This document shows, in pieces, positions 8,756 through 19,062 of a stretch of 64,000 bases of DNA. Each line of letters starts with the position of its first letter. Positions within the stretch are counted from its first letter, which is position 1. This DNA comes from Lithobates sylvaticus (Eukaryota; Chordata; Amphibia; Anura; Ranidae): positions 272,501,492-272,565,491 of the forward strand of contig CM053030.1 in assembly GCA_028564925.1 (NCBI GenBank), read 5' to 3'. The position numbers and the translations under genes are program-made. Below the pieces are notes generated by a model that saw nothing but the letters and a program-made list of their open reading frames with translations, was not told the DNA's origin and did no database searches.

Positions 8756-11090
8756 TGTAGCGCCATAACCCCCGGGGGCGGTTATGTTTTTCTGGGCTTA
8801 CCGATTACCTCCTCTGTCTTGCAGCTCGTTGTTCTTGTCTAGGGGTTCCCAAGGTTAGCACCCAGCAACTGTGGAGACCGACACCTGCATTCCTGTTCAG
8901 GATTTTTATTTGCATGAAACGTTGAACAAAACACAGTCTCTCAATTGGGAATAGTGGGCAAGGGTATAGAAGCTCAGGCACTTGGAACTTGCTGACACTT
9001 AAATAAATGTCTCTCTCTAGTTGATCCAGGGAGTAGCCACTTGCAACTGGATAGCTCACTGTTGGATAAACCCTTGTTTGTAGATCTAGCAGCCAACAAG
9101 TGATTTCAGCTTAGCAAAGTCTCTGCCACAGACTTGATTGCGAAACTTTAGATGAACACACAAAAGTCTCTCTCAAGAACTTAGTTGCAACTGAAGGATA
9201 GGTTAGGAACTTTTATTACAGTACCAGTATCTCTTAGCCGATCCGGTGATATCGTAAGAAATGCGGATTCAATTAGTGTCCATACATCTCAGCTTCCAGG
9301 CTCTTACCGAGCAGCCAGCCTCGTGTGTGGCCCTCCTCCGAAGAGTCCTCCCCTGGTCGCATGTAGAGTTGCTGGGCCTCTCCAATCCTGAGTCGGCAAC
9401 GGAACACTTCAGAATCCTCCTTCAGTTACTGCGCCTCGAACTAACCAGTTCCGAGGCTCGGAAACGAATGGATCCCCACCCCAGACCATGAGGGCCTCTG
9501 GGGCTGGTCAGGAGGACCAGGACCATGGAGTCAGCAGACACTCCTGGGCCGGAACAGAGCCCAGGCCCTGATGGACCCCGGCCCAGAACGTAACTAGGCT
9601 CGAAGCCCAGGCCAGAGCGCCACACGAACCACATGACCTCAGCACCTTAAATACCCCCCTCGGAATACACAGCGGGACAAACGCGCCCACTGATTGGCTC
9701 CAAGGAGAGATCGATACCCAATGCGTCCAAACAGACTGCGTTCTAAGCCTGTCACAGGTGCTCATCCACGACCAGGCAGAATCTTAATACAGCCCAGCCA
9801 AACTGATGCCAAAGCATAACCTAGAACAGTGGTTCTTAACCTCAGTCCTCATTACCCCCCACCAGGCCATGTTTTGGGAATTTCCCTTAGATAAAATAGC
9901 TGTCCAAAATACCAAGCCATTGATTTAGATTTAAAGCACCTGTGCAAGATAAAAAGAAAGCCTGCAAACATGGCCTGGTGGGGGGTAATGAGGACTGAGG
10001 TTAAGAACCACTGACCTAGAATAATTAACCCCAAAACTCAGCTACAGTTCTGGGAAAAAACTAAATTTACATGCATAGCGCATACTTTTATAAAGTACCT
10101 GTGCTACACACTCCCCCAGGTTATTTTGACGATGTCCTCATTGTCTAGCTAAAAAAAAACTCTTAACACTACAAAAAATGTTTTTGTGCCTGAGCTTTTT
10201 GAGGTGTTGGGAAAGGGAAGGAAAGGGAATAACAATATGTTGAATATCTTGACAGTAAAACAGTTCACATAAGCAGACTATACACATACCACCCAGTTCT
10301 ATCTATCTACACAGCCCATTCTCCGGCAGCTTGACAGACGATCTCGGTGCATCCTGTAAAAAAAAAAAAAACAACAGCAGCAATACAACATATATTACAC
10401 TATTATTTTAGAAAGCAGAATTCTATCCCAGACTCAAATAGAACTCTCTTTTCTAAATTTAAAACTTATTTTTTTTTTCTAAAACAGCTAAGTGTTTTCT
10501 AAAGTAATAAAACTACTTTGTTCTGCTGACCCATGCCACCTAGTGGTCAGAGCCACTGTAACTACAAGTCCTTTCCTGAAAGCAGGTACTGTGACCCAGC
10601 GATGTAGAGGACAAACCGCCCCTGCGGCAAAAGGCGGATTCCCGTGTGGGTCAACACAGTGCCGGGTATCTGCATACTCGTGGGACCCCTTACCGATGGC
10701 ATTCTGGGTCCTGGGACAGGTGATGCACCCGGAACATGGAACATTCTCTCTCCGAAAACTTGTTTTCTTCAGCGTAGTGAAACGTGACCAGCTTCACTCT
10801 CCTCCCACAACACACTCACGGGGTGCCTCGTGCAGGAAGATGAACAGGCTCATACTCCTCCCACTGGTTCCTTCGGCTGCGCATTTTCACAGGCTTTTCT
10901 GCAGGGCTCCTCCCACGCTTACACACCACAGTGAAAGTCTTTGCCTTAGTAAAGATGGCGCTGATGGCGCAGTTCCAAAAAAACTTCATCCTCAATTCCA
11001 ATAACTTTCTCCGTTGCGGGGGTAACGGTAAATCCCGGACGAGCCCCCACGTGTAGCGCCATAACCCCCGGGGGAGGCTATGTTTTTCTG
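8756..11090 (-). mobile_element. LTR retroelement fossil, short non-coding interior
   Basis: On the minus strand the order is a remnant of the 5' LTR (11090-11052), a primer binding site like tRNA-Pro (TGGGGGCTCGTCCGGGAT, 11049-11032), about 0.9 kb of interior, a polypurine tract (CCTGGGGGAGTG, about 10120-10109), and a 3' LTR of about 1.35 kb (10108-8756) starting TGTAGCAC and ending GCGCTACA. Both LTR copies share the TAGCGCCATAACCCCCGGGG end. The interior holds no gag or pol frame, so it was a non-autonomous or internally deleted element. It is broken. A foldback hAT MITE sits in the 3' LTR. The PBS type is common in gamma-like retroviruses and some Gypsy kin, so the family is unresolved. 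Confidence 0.7.
9827..10013. mobile_element. Foldback hAT MITE, 187 bp
   Basis: It is an almost perfect inverted repeat from CAGTGGTTCTTAACCTCAG to the matching inverse, about 60 bp per arm. It is flanked by an exact 8-bp duplication ACCTAGAA (9819-9826 and 10014-10021). It is inserted into the LTR of the fossil at 8756-11090, so it is younger than that element. Intact arms and a perfect duplication suggest a recent insertion. Confidence 0.95.
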
Positions 11091-11230
11091 ATAGATCCGG
11101 GGGTGAGGACTGTATGGATGGATGGTGTACGGGGAGTGTGAACTGTATATGTGGATGGTGTATGGGGGGGGGTGAAGACTGCATGGATGGATAGATGGTG
11201 TATGGGGGGTGAGAACCGTTTGTTGAATTC
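11091..11230. repeat. GGATGGTGTA-type imperfect tandem repeat
   Basis: Imperfect units built on 'tggatggatggtgta' and G-runs lie next to the truncated 5' LTR end. Apparent frames on the minus strand (IHHPHIQ-like) are by-products of the repeat. Confidence 0.7.
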
Positions 11231-12246
11231 CTGACATACACAATACCCCAAACACTTACTGTACAAGTCTCCCAGTGTGATCTCTGCACAGTTTTCAAGA
11301 GAGCAGCAGGTAACATGGATGCTTCACCTGCAACCCCACCTCCGTGTCCTGTCTGCAGCCAGTCAGAGCACCCGGCAACATGGAGGCTCCACCTCCAACT
11401 CTCTGCCCCATCTGTAGCACACTGAGCTCATGGAGACGCAGAGTGCAGGGAGTAGATGGGGAGGGAAAAACTTTGGCCGGCAGGAGCTGAAATCACTGTG
11501 GACATGGGGGCACAGTGAGCCACTGGTGGGTCGGGTCGAGTTCGGGTGAAACAATGTCTGAGTTATAGGCGGGCAGAGACCCAGAGACATGTCTCAAAAA
11601 CCGGACAGGTGGCAACCCTAAGTCCGCCCCTGCAATCCTCCGGAAACTGGGGATGTCTGGTCAGTGGTCACCCTAGCCCTGGGGCTATTGCTGGCTTTCA
11701 GAGCCTTTGCCACCTTCTAAATTCTAGTTGCCTGGCACTTATAGGACCACAGGATGTTGCACAATTATCCCTTGACAATTCATCTTCAGATATACCTGGA
11801 TCAGGGGGAAGATACACCATCTTCAACATCTGCCACAAATACTGATCCAAAAAAAGCTGGGAAGGTAGAAAGAGCTTTTTAATCAAAAGTGAGCATAACT
11901 CACCAAAACGAATTACATGCAGGTTATCACACCAAACCATAAAATTAGTGGTCACCCCTATTGTGTCAGTTTATAGCTCACCCTATAATGAACATCAACA
12001 GAGTTTTTACAACACATAGTGGGTAAAAGTCTCACAATTACACAGGAAAATCTTTGTTAGCTGACTTTAGGAACAAAAGTTTAACCAATATTCATAATAA
12101 CTGTCATTTATGAGGCTCAGTTCACAAAGCTTTACACAAGATTGAGGTTCTTCCGTGTCTGTTTATCAAGCAGCGGTTAATTACCGCTGCTGAGTTCGCT
12201 GGCATTCTCAGAGGAGACAGCTCTCTTCTGAGTGCCTGTTTAAGAA
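11231..12246. other. Unannotated repeat-like sequence
   Basis: GC-moderate sequence with pieces typical of degraded frog repeats ('gacaggtggcaacccta' near 11606). A block near 12120-12240 resembles 12700-12870 ('gctggcattctcagaggaga' occurs in both). No gene is supported. Confidence 0.4.
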
Positions 12247-12249
12247 TTA

Positions 12250-12681
12250 AGCTGCTTTCACACTGGGGCGGTTTGTAGGCGCTATTGCGCTAAAAATAGC
12301 GCCTACAAACCGACCCGAAACAGCTGCTGCTGTGTCTCCAGTGTGAAAGCCCTGAGGGCTTTCACACTGGAGCGGTGCGCTAGCAGGACGGTAAAAAAAG
12401 TCCTGCTAGCTGCATCTTTGGAGCGGTGAAGGAGCGGTGTGTTCACTGCTCCTATACCGCTCCATCCCATTGAAATCAATGGGAGACCGCGGGGATACCT
12501 CCCGCAAAGCGCCGCTGCAGCGGTGCTTTGCGGAGGTTTTTAACCCTTTTTCAGCCGCTAGCGGGGGTTAAAACCACCCCGCTAGTGGCCGCATACCGCG
12601 GGTAAAACGATGGTAAAGCAGCGCTAAATATAGCGCTGCTTTACCGTCGCCGCCCCGCACCGCCCCAGTGTGAAAGCAGCC
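12250..12681. mobile_element. Composite TTTCACAC-type MITE with TTA duplication
   Basis: The outer termini GCTGCTTTCACACTGGGGCG and inverse CGCCCCAGTGTGAAAGCAGC are flanked by TTA (12247-12249 and 12682-12684). At 12337-12375 an internal junction reads CAGTGTGAAAGCCC-TGA-GGGCTTTCACACTG, meaning a second outward-facing pair of termini. The unit is therefore a 103-bp foldback (12250-12352) joined directly to a 326-bp one. Harbinger-like by its TWA target. No frame. Confidence 0.8.
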
Positions 12682-12869
12682 TTAGTGTAGATTGAATCTC
12701 CTAATGAGATCTACGAACACTTTGAACATTGGAGAATGGCAACTGTTCATGTAATCTCGCGAGACATATCACGATTACAGAAACACGAAATCAGTAAAAC
12801 ACAGGGGTACTCGTTTATTAAGCAGCAGTCAATTACCACCGCTGAGTTAGCTGGCATTCTCAGAGGAGA

Positions 12870-12872
12870 CTG

Positions 12873-12905
<33 letters not shown>
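12870..12905. repeat. (TA)n microsatellite
   Basis: An uninterrupted TA run of about 17 units immediately precedes a Tc1-like relic. Confidence 0.95.
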
Positions 12906-12910
<5 letters not shown>

Positions 12911-13525
12911 CAACCAAAAACGTAAATGTATTTTACTGGGATTTTATGTGATAGACCAACACAAAGTGGCACATAATTGTGAAGTGGAAGGAAAATGATA
13001 AATGGTGTTCAGAATTTTTTACAAATAAATATGTGAAAAGTGTGGTGTGCATTTGTATTCAGCCCCCCTGAGTCAATACTTTGTAGAACCACCTTTCACT
13101 GCAATTACAGCTGCAAGTCTTTTTGGGTATGTCTTTGCATATCTAGAGAGTGACATTTTTGTGTAAAATTGCTCAAGCTCTGTCAGATTGAATGGAGAGC
13201 GTCTGTGAACAGCAATTGTCAAGTCTTGCCACAGGTTCTCAATTGGATATAGGTCTAGACTTTGCATGGGCCATTCCAACACATGAATATGTTTTGATCT
13301 AAACCGTTCCATTGCAGCTCTGGCTGTAAGTTTAGGGTCGTTGTCCTGTGGGAAGGGAACCTCCACCCCAGTCTCAAGTCTTTTGCAGACTCTAACAGGC
13401 TTTCTTCCAAGATTGCCCTGTATTTGGTTCCATCCATCTTCCCATCAACTGTGTCTAACTTCCCTGTCCCTGCTGAAGAAAATCATATCCACAGCTTGAT
13501 GTTGCCACCACCATTTTACTTAATT
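12906..13525 (-). pseudogene. Tc1-like transposase, C-terminal relic
   Basis: The minus-strand frame ending at 13073 reads FPQDNDPKLTARAAMERF, then SLDLYPIENLWQDL and finally AAVIAVKGGSTKY. The DNDPK Asp and the IENLW Glu of the DDE catalytic triad are therefore visible, and the ending KGGSTKY is the family's usual C-terminus. A second frame just upstream (DGTKYRAILEESLLESAKDL, 13437-13370) belongs to the same protein, so there is at least one frameshift near 13366. About 150 of roughly 340 residues remain. The N-terminal DNA-binding domain and the first Asp are missing. The 3' TIR side (12906-13070) is present. Confidence 0.9.
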
Positions 13526-13687
13526 CAGTCATTTTAATATACGTTTGTTTTTATTTAAAGATAGCGCAGCGTTTTTTAAACATATACACAAATTTATGAG
13601 ACGTGATCAATGCCAGCAGCTGTCCATACAATAGCTATTTTATAAGTGGTGGCTCGCAAGATTTCTTTATTTCAGACTAAACTAAAC

Positions 13688-14118
13688 TAAACCCTATTGA
13701 GCATCTGTGGGGCATCCCCAAATGGAAGGTGGAGGAGTGCAAGGAGACCAACATCCACTAGCTCCATGATGTTGTCATAAAGGGTGGAAGAAGGGTGGAA
13801 GAAGACTCCAGTGGCAACCTGTGAAGCTCTGGTGAACTCCATGACCAAGACGGTTAAGGCAGTGCTGGAAAATAATGGTGACCACACAAATTATTGACAA
13901 TTATGGCCCAATTTGGACATTTTCACTTCACTTTCGTTGCCAGTGGTTTAGACATCAATGGCTGTGTGTTGAGTTGTTTTGAGGGGACAGCAAATTTACA
14001 CTGTTATACAAGCTGCACACTCACTACTTTACATTGTAGCAAAGTGTTGTCACATGAAAAGATATAATAAAATATTTACAAAAATGTGAGGGGTGTACTC
14101 ACTTTTGTGAGATACTGT
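13688..14118 (+). pseudogene. Tc1-like element 3' end, transposase relic
   Basis: The plus strand reads NPIEHLWGIPKWKVEECKE from about 13690, the catalytic-Glu region of a Tc1-like transposase, before an in-frame stop. The non-coding 3' end follows, finishing in the TIR 'gaggggtgtactcactttt' and 'gtgagatactg', with TA repeats after it. It differs from the Tc1 at 12906, so it is a separate subfamily. Everything upstream of the Glu is lost. Confidence 0.85.
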
Positions 14119-14470
14119 ATATATATCTGTAGTGTTTCTAACCTGCTCTACAGGTTTTGGTGGGTTTGTCAAATGCAGAGTGTTTTTTTCACTGTCTTGG
14201 GGGGGGGGGGGGGTCTGATTGAGGAGGAAGACGGTAATTAAACTTCCTCCTTCCTCAGTTTCTCCACCAACTCTCTCTTCTCTCCTTGATTCTCCCCCTT
14301 TGGGCTGGAGAATCTGGGAGGGAGAATTCTCACAGAGATCGCCACTGATCTGATGTTCACTGCTGATCACCTCAGTTTCATAAACTGCTAATGAACTGAG
14401 ATGAACTCTGATCCTCAGGATCACAGCTCTTCTCAGTTTCATAAACAGACACCTGTATTTTTAGCCATGT
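14119..14470. other. Unannotated sequence with G(16) run
   Basis: A poly-G tract at about 14199-14214 and pyrimidine-rich DNA around 14240-14300. The minus-strand 130-codon frame across it has no recognisable features. Confidence 0.4.
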
Positions 14471-14479
14471 GAATTGGAT

Positions 14480-14885
14480 TTTCAAATCTTCTTGGATTCA
14501 GCTGAAAATAACTGTTATTTTTTTGAAAAGACATATGCTTATTTTGGTGCGTGTCACAGATCTTCACGGAGAGTGTACGATCTACAAACATTCTTGATTG
14601 TCCGATTTTTAGCATACCATGATGTATATTATTCTGTCTTGTTTGTTATTCATTATATTTTGTTTTTGTATTTCTTTATAGCCATTATATGCCTACTGCG
14701 CCTAAAGAAGCATTTTTCAAAACATGTTGAGCCAACAGGCATTTATATAGCTCCATTCACCTATATGCATGTATTATATCACTATCATGCTGTGACTTTT
14801 ATATCATTGTTCATGAGAGCAAACCTGTTCGTTTTTCTTTTAAAAAATGTTTTCTACATTAATAAAATATTGTATTTCTTATAAA
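14480..14885 (+). mobile_element. Putative ribozyme-bearing retroelement fragment
   Basis: AT-rich sequence downstream of a hammerhead-like motif (14688-14743) ends near an 'attaataaaatattg' poly-A-signal-like string at about 14857. This is the same ribozyme-to-AATAAA order seen on the minus strand at 31.1 and 48.3 kb. A hydrophobic 136-codon frame here is judged accidental. Ends not determined. Confidence 0.4.
14688..14743 (+). ncRNA. Degenerate hammerhead ribozyme-like motif
   Basis: The core is CUAAAGA (14702-14708; consensus CUGANGA) and AAAAC near 14719-14723, with a palindromic ACAUGU stem III and GUU triplet. The flanks pair as a long stem I: AUGCCU (about 14689-14694) with AGGCAU (about 14737-14742), plus G-C pairs near the core and an internal loop. 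Stem II is poor. It is probably a decayed copy that retains its flanking complementarity. Confidence 0.5.
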
Positions 14886-15589
14886 GAAATGTTGTTATTC
14901 TTGTGGCACCATAAAAATCCCATTTTCCAGTTCTCTATATATGATCCCCTGTGTGTTTCAGCTTGCCTTTTATTATTAGGTCATGTGACTGCAGTCTGCT
15001 TCAGTGTCTCCTTGTGTATTCATAGTTTTTTTCCTGCTCTGTGTCCCAAAGCACTTATGCCTGCTCCTAGTGATAGTTATTTGTCTCTGTGCATTATTAC
15101 TCACTCCTAATGATCCTGCATATCTCTGTGCACTACTTCAGTTCCCAGTGCCTTTGTGTTTCATTTTACCCCTGCCAGCTTGGGCTATACTACCTACAGA
15201 CCCGTTATCCCTGCAACTTAGCACTGCAAGGTACTCTTTCACCTGCTTATCGACCCTTAGATCACAGTAGCTGCCTACTTGTCTGAGTCAGAGGGCCACA
15301 GCCTGGGAATTGTCTGTAGAGCAACCCATCTCTTACTTTAGGAGCTCTGGAGAAGACAAGTTGATTCCTTAGACCAGTGATTGCCCAAACCGTGACACAA
15401 AACCAACTTATTTTTTTCAAAGTGCCAACACAGAATTAAACCCACCAGCGGCTCTGCACAGAGAATGGGGCCGATCATCCATCTGAATGAGCCTTAAGGG
15501 ACCAAAAATGTACGATTCTGCCAGATTCGCTCAGGATATAGGGTTCAGGAATGCATTGTGCTCAGAATACACAGAATATGTGCAACATA

Positions 15590-15727
15590 CACTGACCTAC
15601 CTGACACATGCACTGACCATTACACTCACCTACCTGACCATTACATTTACCTACCTGACCATAACACTCACCTACCTGACACATGCACTCACCTACCTGA
15701 CACATGCACTCACCTACCTGACACATA
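15590..15727 (+). repeat. Minisatellite, ACCTACCTGACACATGCACTC units
   Basis: Six or so units of about 22 bp alternate 'cacatgcactcacctacctga' with 'ccattacactcacctacctga' variants. Period-compatible open frames on both strands are consequences of the repeat. Confidence 0.9.
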
Positions 15728-16159
15728 CTTCCTGCACCACTCACATCCCCACCCCCCCCACACACTGTACAATGTAGATCGGAGGATCCATCCCCCTCCT
15801 TACCTCTCCATGGCCTCAATGTCCAGCTCTCCCCTGGCAGTATTGTAGGAGTCCCCGCCATCCAGCCGCTCCTCGATATCCCCTAGCTGGGTGGTCAGCT
15901 AGTCAGCCACTGCACCTCTCCAATGGCCATGGATGATCTGCTCCGAGAACCGCCCTCCCTCTCCGCTGTTCCACAGGCTGCACTAGAGGGACAGACTGAA
16001 CCAAAGTAGTCCTGGAGCAGGGGGAGGGGGCTATGTGGGTGCCTGCAGAGAGGAATGCCCATGTGTCCCCGCCCATGTAATGAACATTCTTACCTCTGAC
16101 CACCAATGTAAGGAACGTTCTTCTCACTGACCACCAATGTAAGGGACATTTTTCTCACT

Positions 16160-16162
<3 letters not shown>

Positions 16163-16196
<34 letters not shown>
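16163..16196. repeat. (TA)n microsatellite
   Basis: Pure TA run of about 17 units. Confidence 0.95.
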
Positions 16197-16199
<3 letters not shown>

Positions 16200-16309
16200 A
16201 ATAAACTCACTTAGCACAGGTTCACACTGACAGAGGAAATTAAATCGTGCAAGTTCAGCTAATCTCGCACGATTTCATACCAGCATGTCAGTGTGAGTTT
16301 GGCAGCAAT

Positions 16310-16948
16310 TTCAGAGGGCACAGTGGCTGCGTTTGATGGCACAGTGGCATTTGATGGGCACAGTGGTGGCAATTTATGGGCACCGTGGCTGCGTTTGATG
16401 GCACAGTGGCTGCATTTAATGGGCACAGTGGTGGCAATTTATGGGCACTGTGGCTGGTTTGGCACAGTGGCTGCGTTTGATGGGCACAGAGACTGCGTTT
16501 GATGGCACAGTGGCTGCTTTTGATGGGCACAGTGGTGGCAATTTATGGGCACCGTGGCTGCGTTTGGCACAGTGGCTGCATTTATGGGCACAGTGGTGGC
16601 AATTTATGGGCACAGTGGCTGTGTTTGAGGGCCCAGTGGCTGAGTTTGATGGCACAGTGGTGGCAATTTATGGGCACAGTGGCTGGGTTTGATGGGCACA
16701 TTGGTGGCAATTTATGGGCACCGTGGCTGCTTTGATGGCACAGTGGCTGCATGGGCTCAATTTATGGGCACAGTGGCGTTTGATGGCACACTGGTGGCAA
16801 TTTATGGGCACAGTGGCTGCGTTTGATGGGCACATTGGTGGCAATTTATGGGCACCGTGGTTGCGTTTGATGGCACAGTGGCTGCATTTAATAGGCACAG
16901 TGGTTCACAGTGGCTGCGTTTGAGGGCCACAGTGGCTGCGTTTGAGGG
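16310..16948 (+). repeat. Minisatellite, GGCACAGTGGCTGCGTTTGAT units
   Basis: About 640 bp of imperfect units of 20-30 bp alternate 'gcacagtggctgcgtttgat' with 'gcacagtggtggcaatttat'. Long frames on both strands (for example 16288-16530) simply translate the unit. The array is followed within 70 bp by a GA-rich array. Confidence 0.9.
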
Positions 16949-17019
16949 GCACATTTTTGATTTTTTTCAGTTATCGCCCCCAAAAACTGCAACGCTCTGC
17001 AGGCAAAAACTAATTTAAA

Positions 17020-17325
17020 AAATGCACGAGAGAGAGCGAGAGTTAGAGCCAGAGACAGACAGACAGAGAGACAGAGAGAGACACAGACAGAGAGAGAGAT
17101 AGACATCAGAGAGACAGAGAGAGAGACAGAGAGAGACAGACAGAGAGAGAGACAGAGAGAGACAGACAGAGAGACAGACAGAGAGAGCAGAGAGAGAGAG
17201 AGAGACAGAGACAGAGAGACCGACAGAGAGAGAGAGACAACAGAGAGAGAGACAGACAGAGAGAGACAGAGAGAAAGACAGACAGAGAGAGAAAGACAGA
17301 AAGAGAGAAAGACAGAAAGAGAGAA

Positions 17326-17366
<41 letters not shown>

Positions 17367-17376
17367 CAGCCAGACA

Positions 17377-17414
<38 letters not shown>

Positions 17415-17585
17415 CAGAGCGACAGAGAGAGAGAGACAGACAGAGAGAGAGACAGACAGAGAGAGAGACAGACAGAGAGAAAGACAGACAGAGAGAGAAA
17501 GACAGAAAGAGAGAAAGACAGAAAGAGAGAAAGACAGAAAGAGAGAAAGAGAGAGAGACGGAGAGAGACAGAGAGAGAGAGAGGA
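17020..17585 (+). repeat. Long (CAGA/GAGA)n microsatellite
   Basis: About 565 bp of almost pure purine-rich GAGAGACAGACAGA repeats, with an AAAGACAG variant block recurring near 17270-17330 and 17490-17550. It could form triplex or slipped structures. Confidence 0.95.
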
Positions 17586-17884
17586 TACCTTAATTCTTCA
17601 GATCCATGGGCGGCCGTCCACTTCTCCTATTCTCTACGTGCAGTGGGCGGGCCGAATAAAGGACAGGAGAAATCAGCGCCCCCCGCACGGGCCGAATGCA
17701 ACTAGACTCAGGCAGACAGGCATATCAGTGGGCGGCGCCGCCAGAAGAGGAGGCACACACACACATTGCAAAGTGCGGCGGCCGCTGCTGTGTTTGCTGA
17801 CGTTGCCATGAGCCGGCCCGGGCCCCCCCTGCACGGGGCCCTCGGGAGGCCACCGAATCACCGAATGGTCAGTCCGTCCCTGCT
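17586..17884 (-). mobile_element. hAT terminus fragment, CAGGGACGGACTGACCATT
   Basis: At 17884 the minus strand begins CAGGGACGGACTGACCATTC and continues into a GC-rich subterminal region. A similar terminus (CAGGGGTGGACTGACCATTC) occurs at 21208. The opposite end was not found, so the length is uncertain and the tandem arrays upstream could be internal to it. Confidence 0.45.
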
Positions 17885-18526
17885 TGTGCCTCCCTATACC
17901 AGGGCAGCTGTAGCCTGTATGGGTGCTTCTTTCAGCACACTTTTTTTTCTTTAATTCTTTATTTTTCCTTAACTTTTTCCCTAACACTGTGTTTCAACTC
18001 GCAGGATGCACAGAGGGTCCATGATCTCCAATCAATTTTGATAGGCCCTTTTATGAGAATTAGCTTTGTGAATTGGGCCTATTTCTTCTATTTCTCCTAT
18101 TTCTCCTTTGGAGCTGATACAACACTGCATACATGCTGTACTAAAACTGATGCCAGGTAGCATCACAAAGGGCCCTGAGGTAAATGTGGTGCACAATATA
18201 ATTTTGCATAAAGCCTATCTCTGGGAAAAGGAAAAATTCTCCCTTGCAAGTGAGCTACTCTTGCACTGCAAGATTGAAACATTATTTTATGCCAATGGTA
18301 CCAGAAATTGCTCTCCCAGCAGCTGACACTCTTTCCTTTCACCCTATGCTCCAGAAGAGGATTGTCCCTTGGTGTCCTCACATCCAGTGCAAAGCTATGG
18401 GCCCTGGATTGTACTTGATGACCTGCAACTACCTGAGAGTAGGGCAGAAGATGCTGCGGGGACTGATCCATCAGCATGAAGGAGTCTGCATGAGCAGAGG
18501 ATCAGGTAAGTAAAAGTGCTTTTTGT

Positions 18527-18951
18527 GTGTACCTTCAATACGGGGTGCAGGGGTGCCGCCCCCCTAATCCATGTGCCCTGCCCTTAATCTACATGCAGGG
18601 TGCTGGGACATCTGGATTTTAATGAGGTTTTTTTTTTTTTTTTTTGAAGCACATGATTAGACCCTGAGGCTCTAAATGTGCTTCAAAAAAGGGTGGGCTC
18701 AGAGCACTGCCCCTTGAGCCCACCTAGTTATGTGACAATAGCAAATTAATATTCGCTATTGTCTTCCTGATTCTCCTCCCGACCAATCAGGAAGTGGGTC
18801 CCACTTCCTGTTTGGCCGGGAGGAGAAGCAACGGCCCCAGAGCAAAGAGTAGCTGGAACGAGAAGCAGCAGCCCTACCCTGGTTCTGTGTCATCTGCCTA
18901 AGGTAAGGATGCCTCTGATCACCACCTTACCATACGGCCCAGCCGCCACTG
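18527..18951 (-). mobile_element. Non-autonomous hAT, CAGTGGCGGCTGG terminus
   Basis: The minus strand starts CAGTGGCGGCTGGGC at 18951, a terminus I recognise as a common frog hAT type. GTGTACCC after it (18952-18959) matches GTGTACCT near 18519-18526 at 7 of 8 positions, suggesting a target duplication. The left terminus is not well preserved. There is no frame. Confidence 0.5.
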
Positions 18952-19062
18952 GTGTACCCTAGACCAAAATTAGCATTTACTGCTACCCTTGTGTAGAAAA
19001 GTCCCGGGGCCCCTGAAACTCAATGGTGACCTCCAGAGTTAAGGACAGCTGCCATCCTTCAG

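Noticed and set aside
11230-11330. Host promoter/CpG-type start near GC-rich DNA
   Set aside because: The GC-rich part belongs to an LTR fossil and adjacent simple repeats; no exon follows.
14474-14884. 136-codon hydrophobic frame resembling a membrane protein
   Set aside because: It is AT-rich sequence overlapping a ribozyme-like motif and a poly-A-signal-like end; hydrophobicity follows from T-rich codons.
16288-16923. Several 70-80 codon frames on both strands
   Set aside because: All are translations of the GGCACAGTGGCTG minisatellite.
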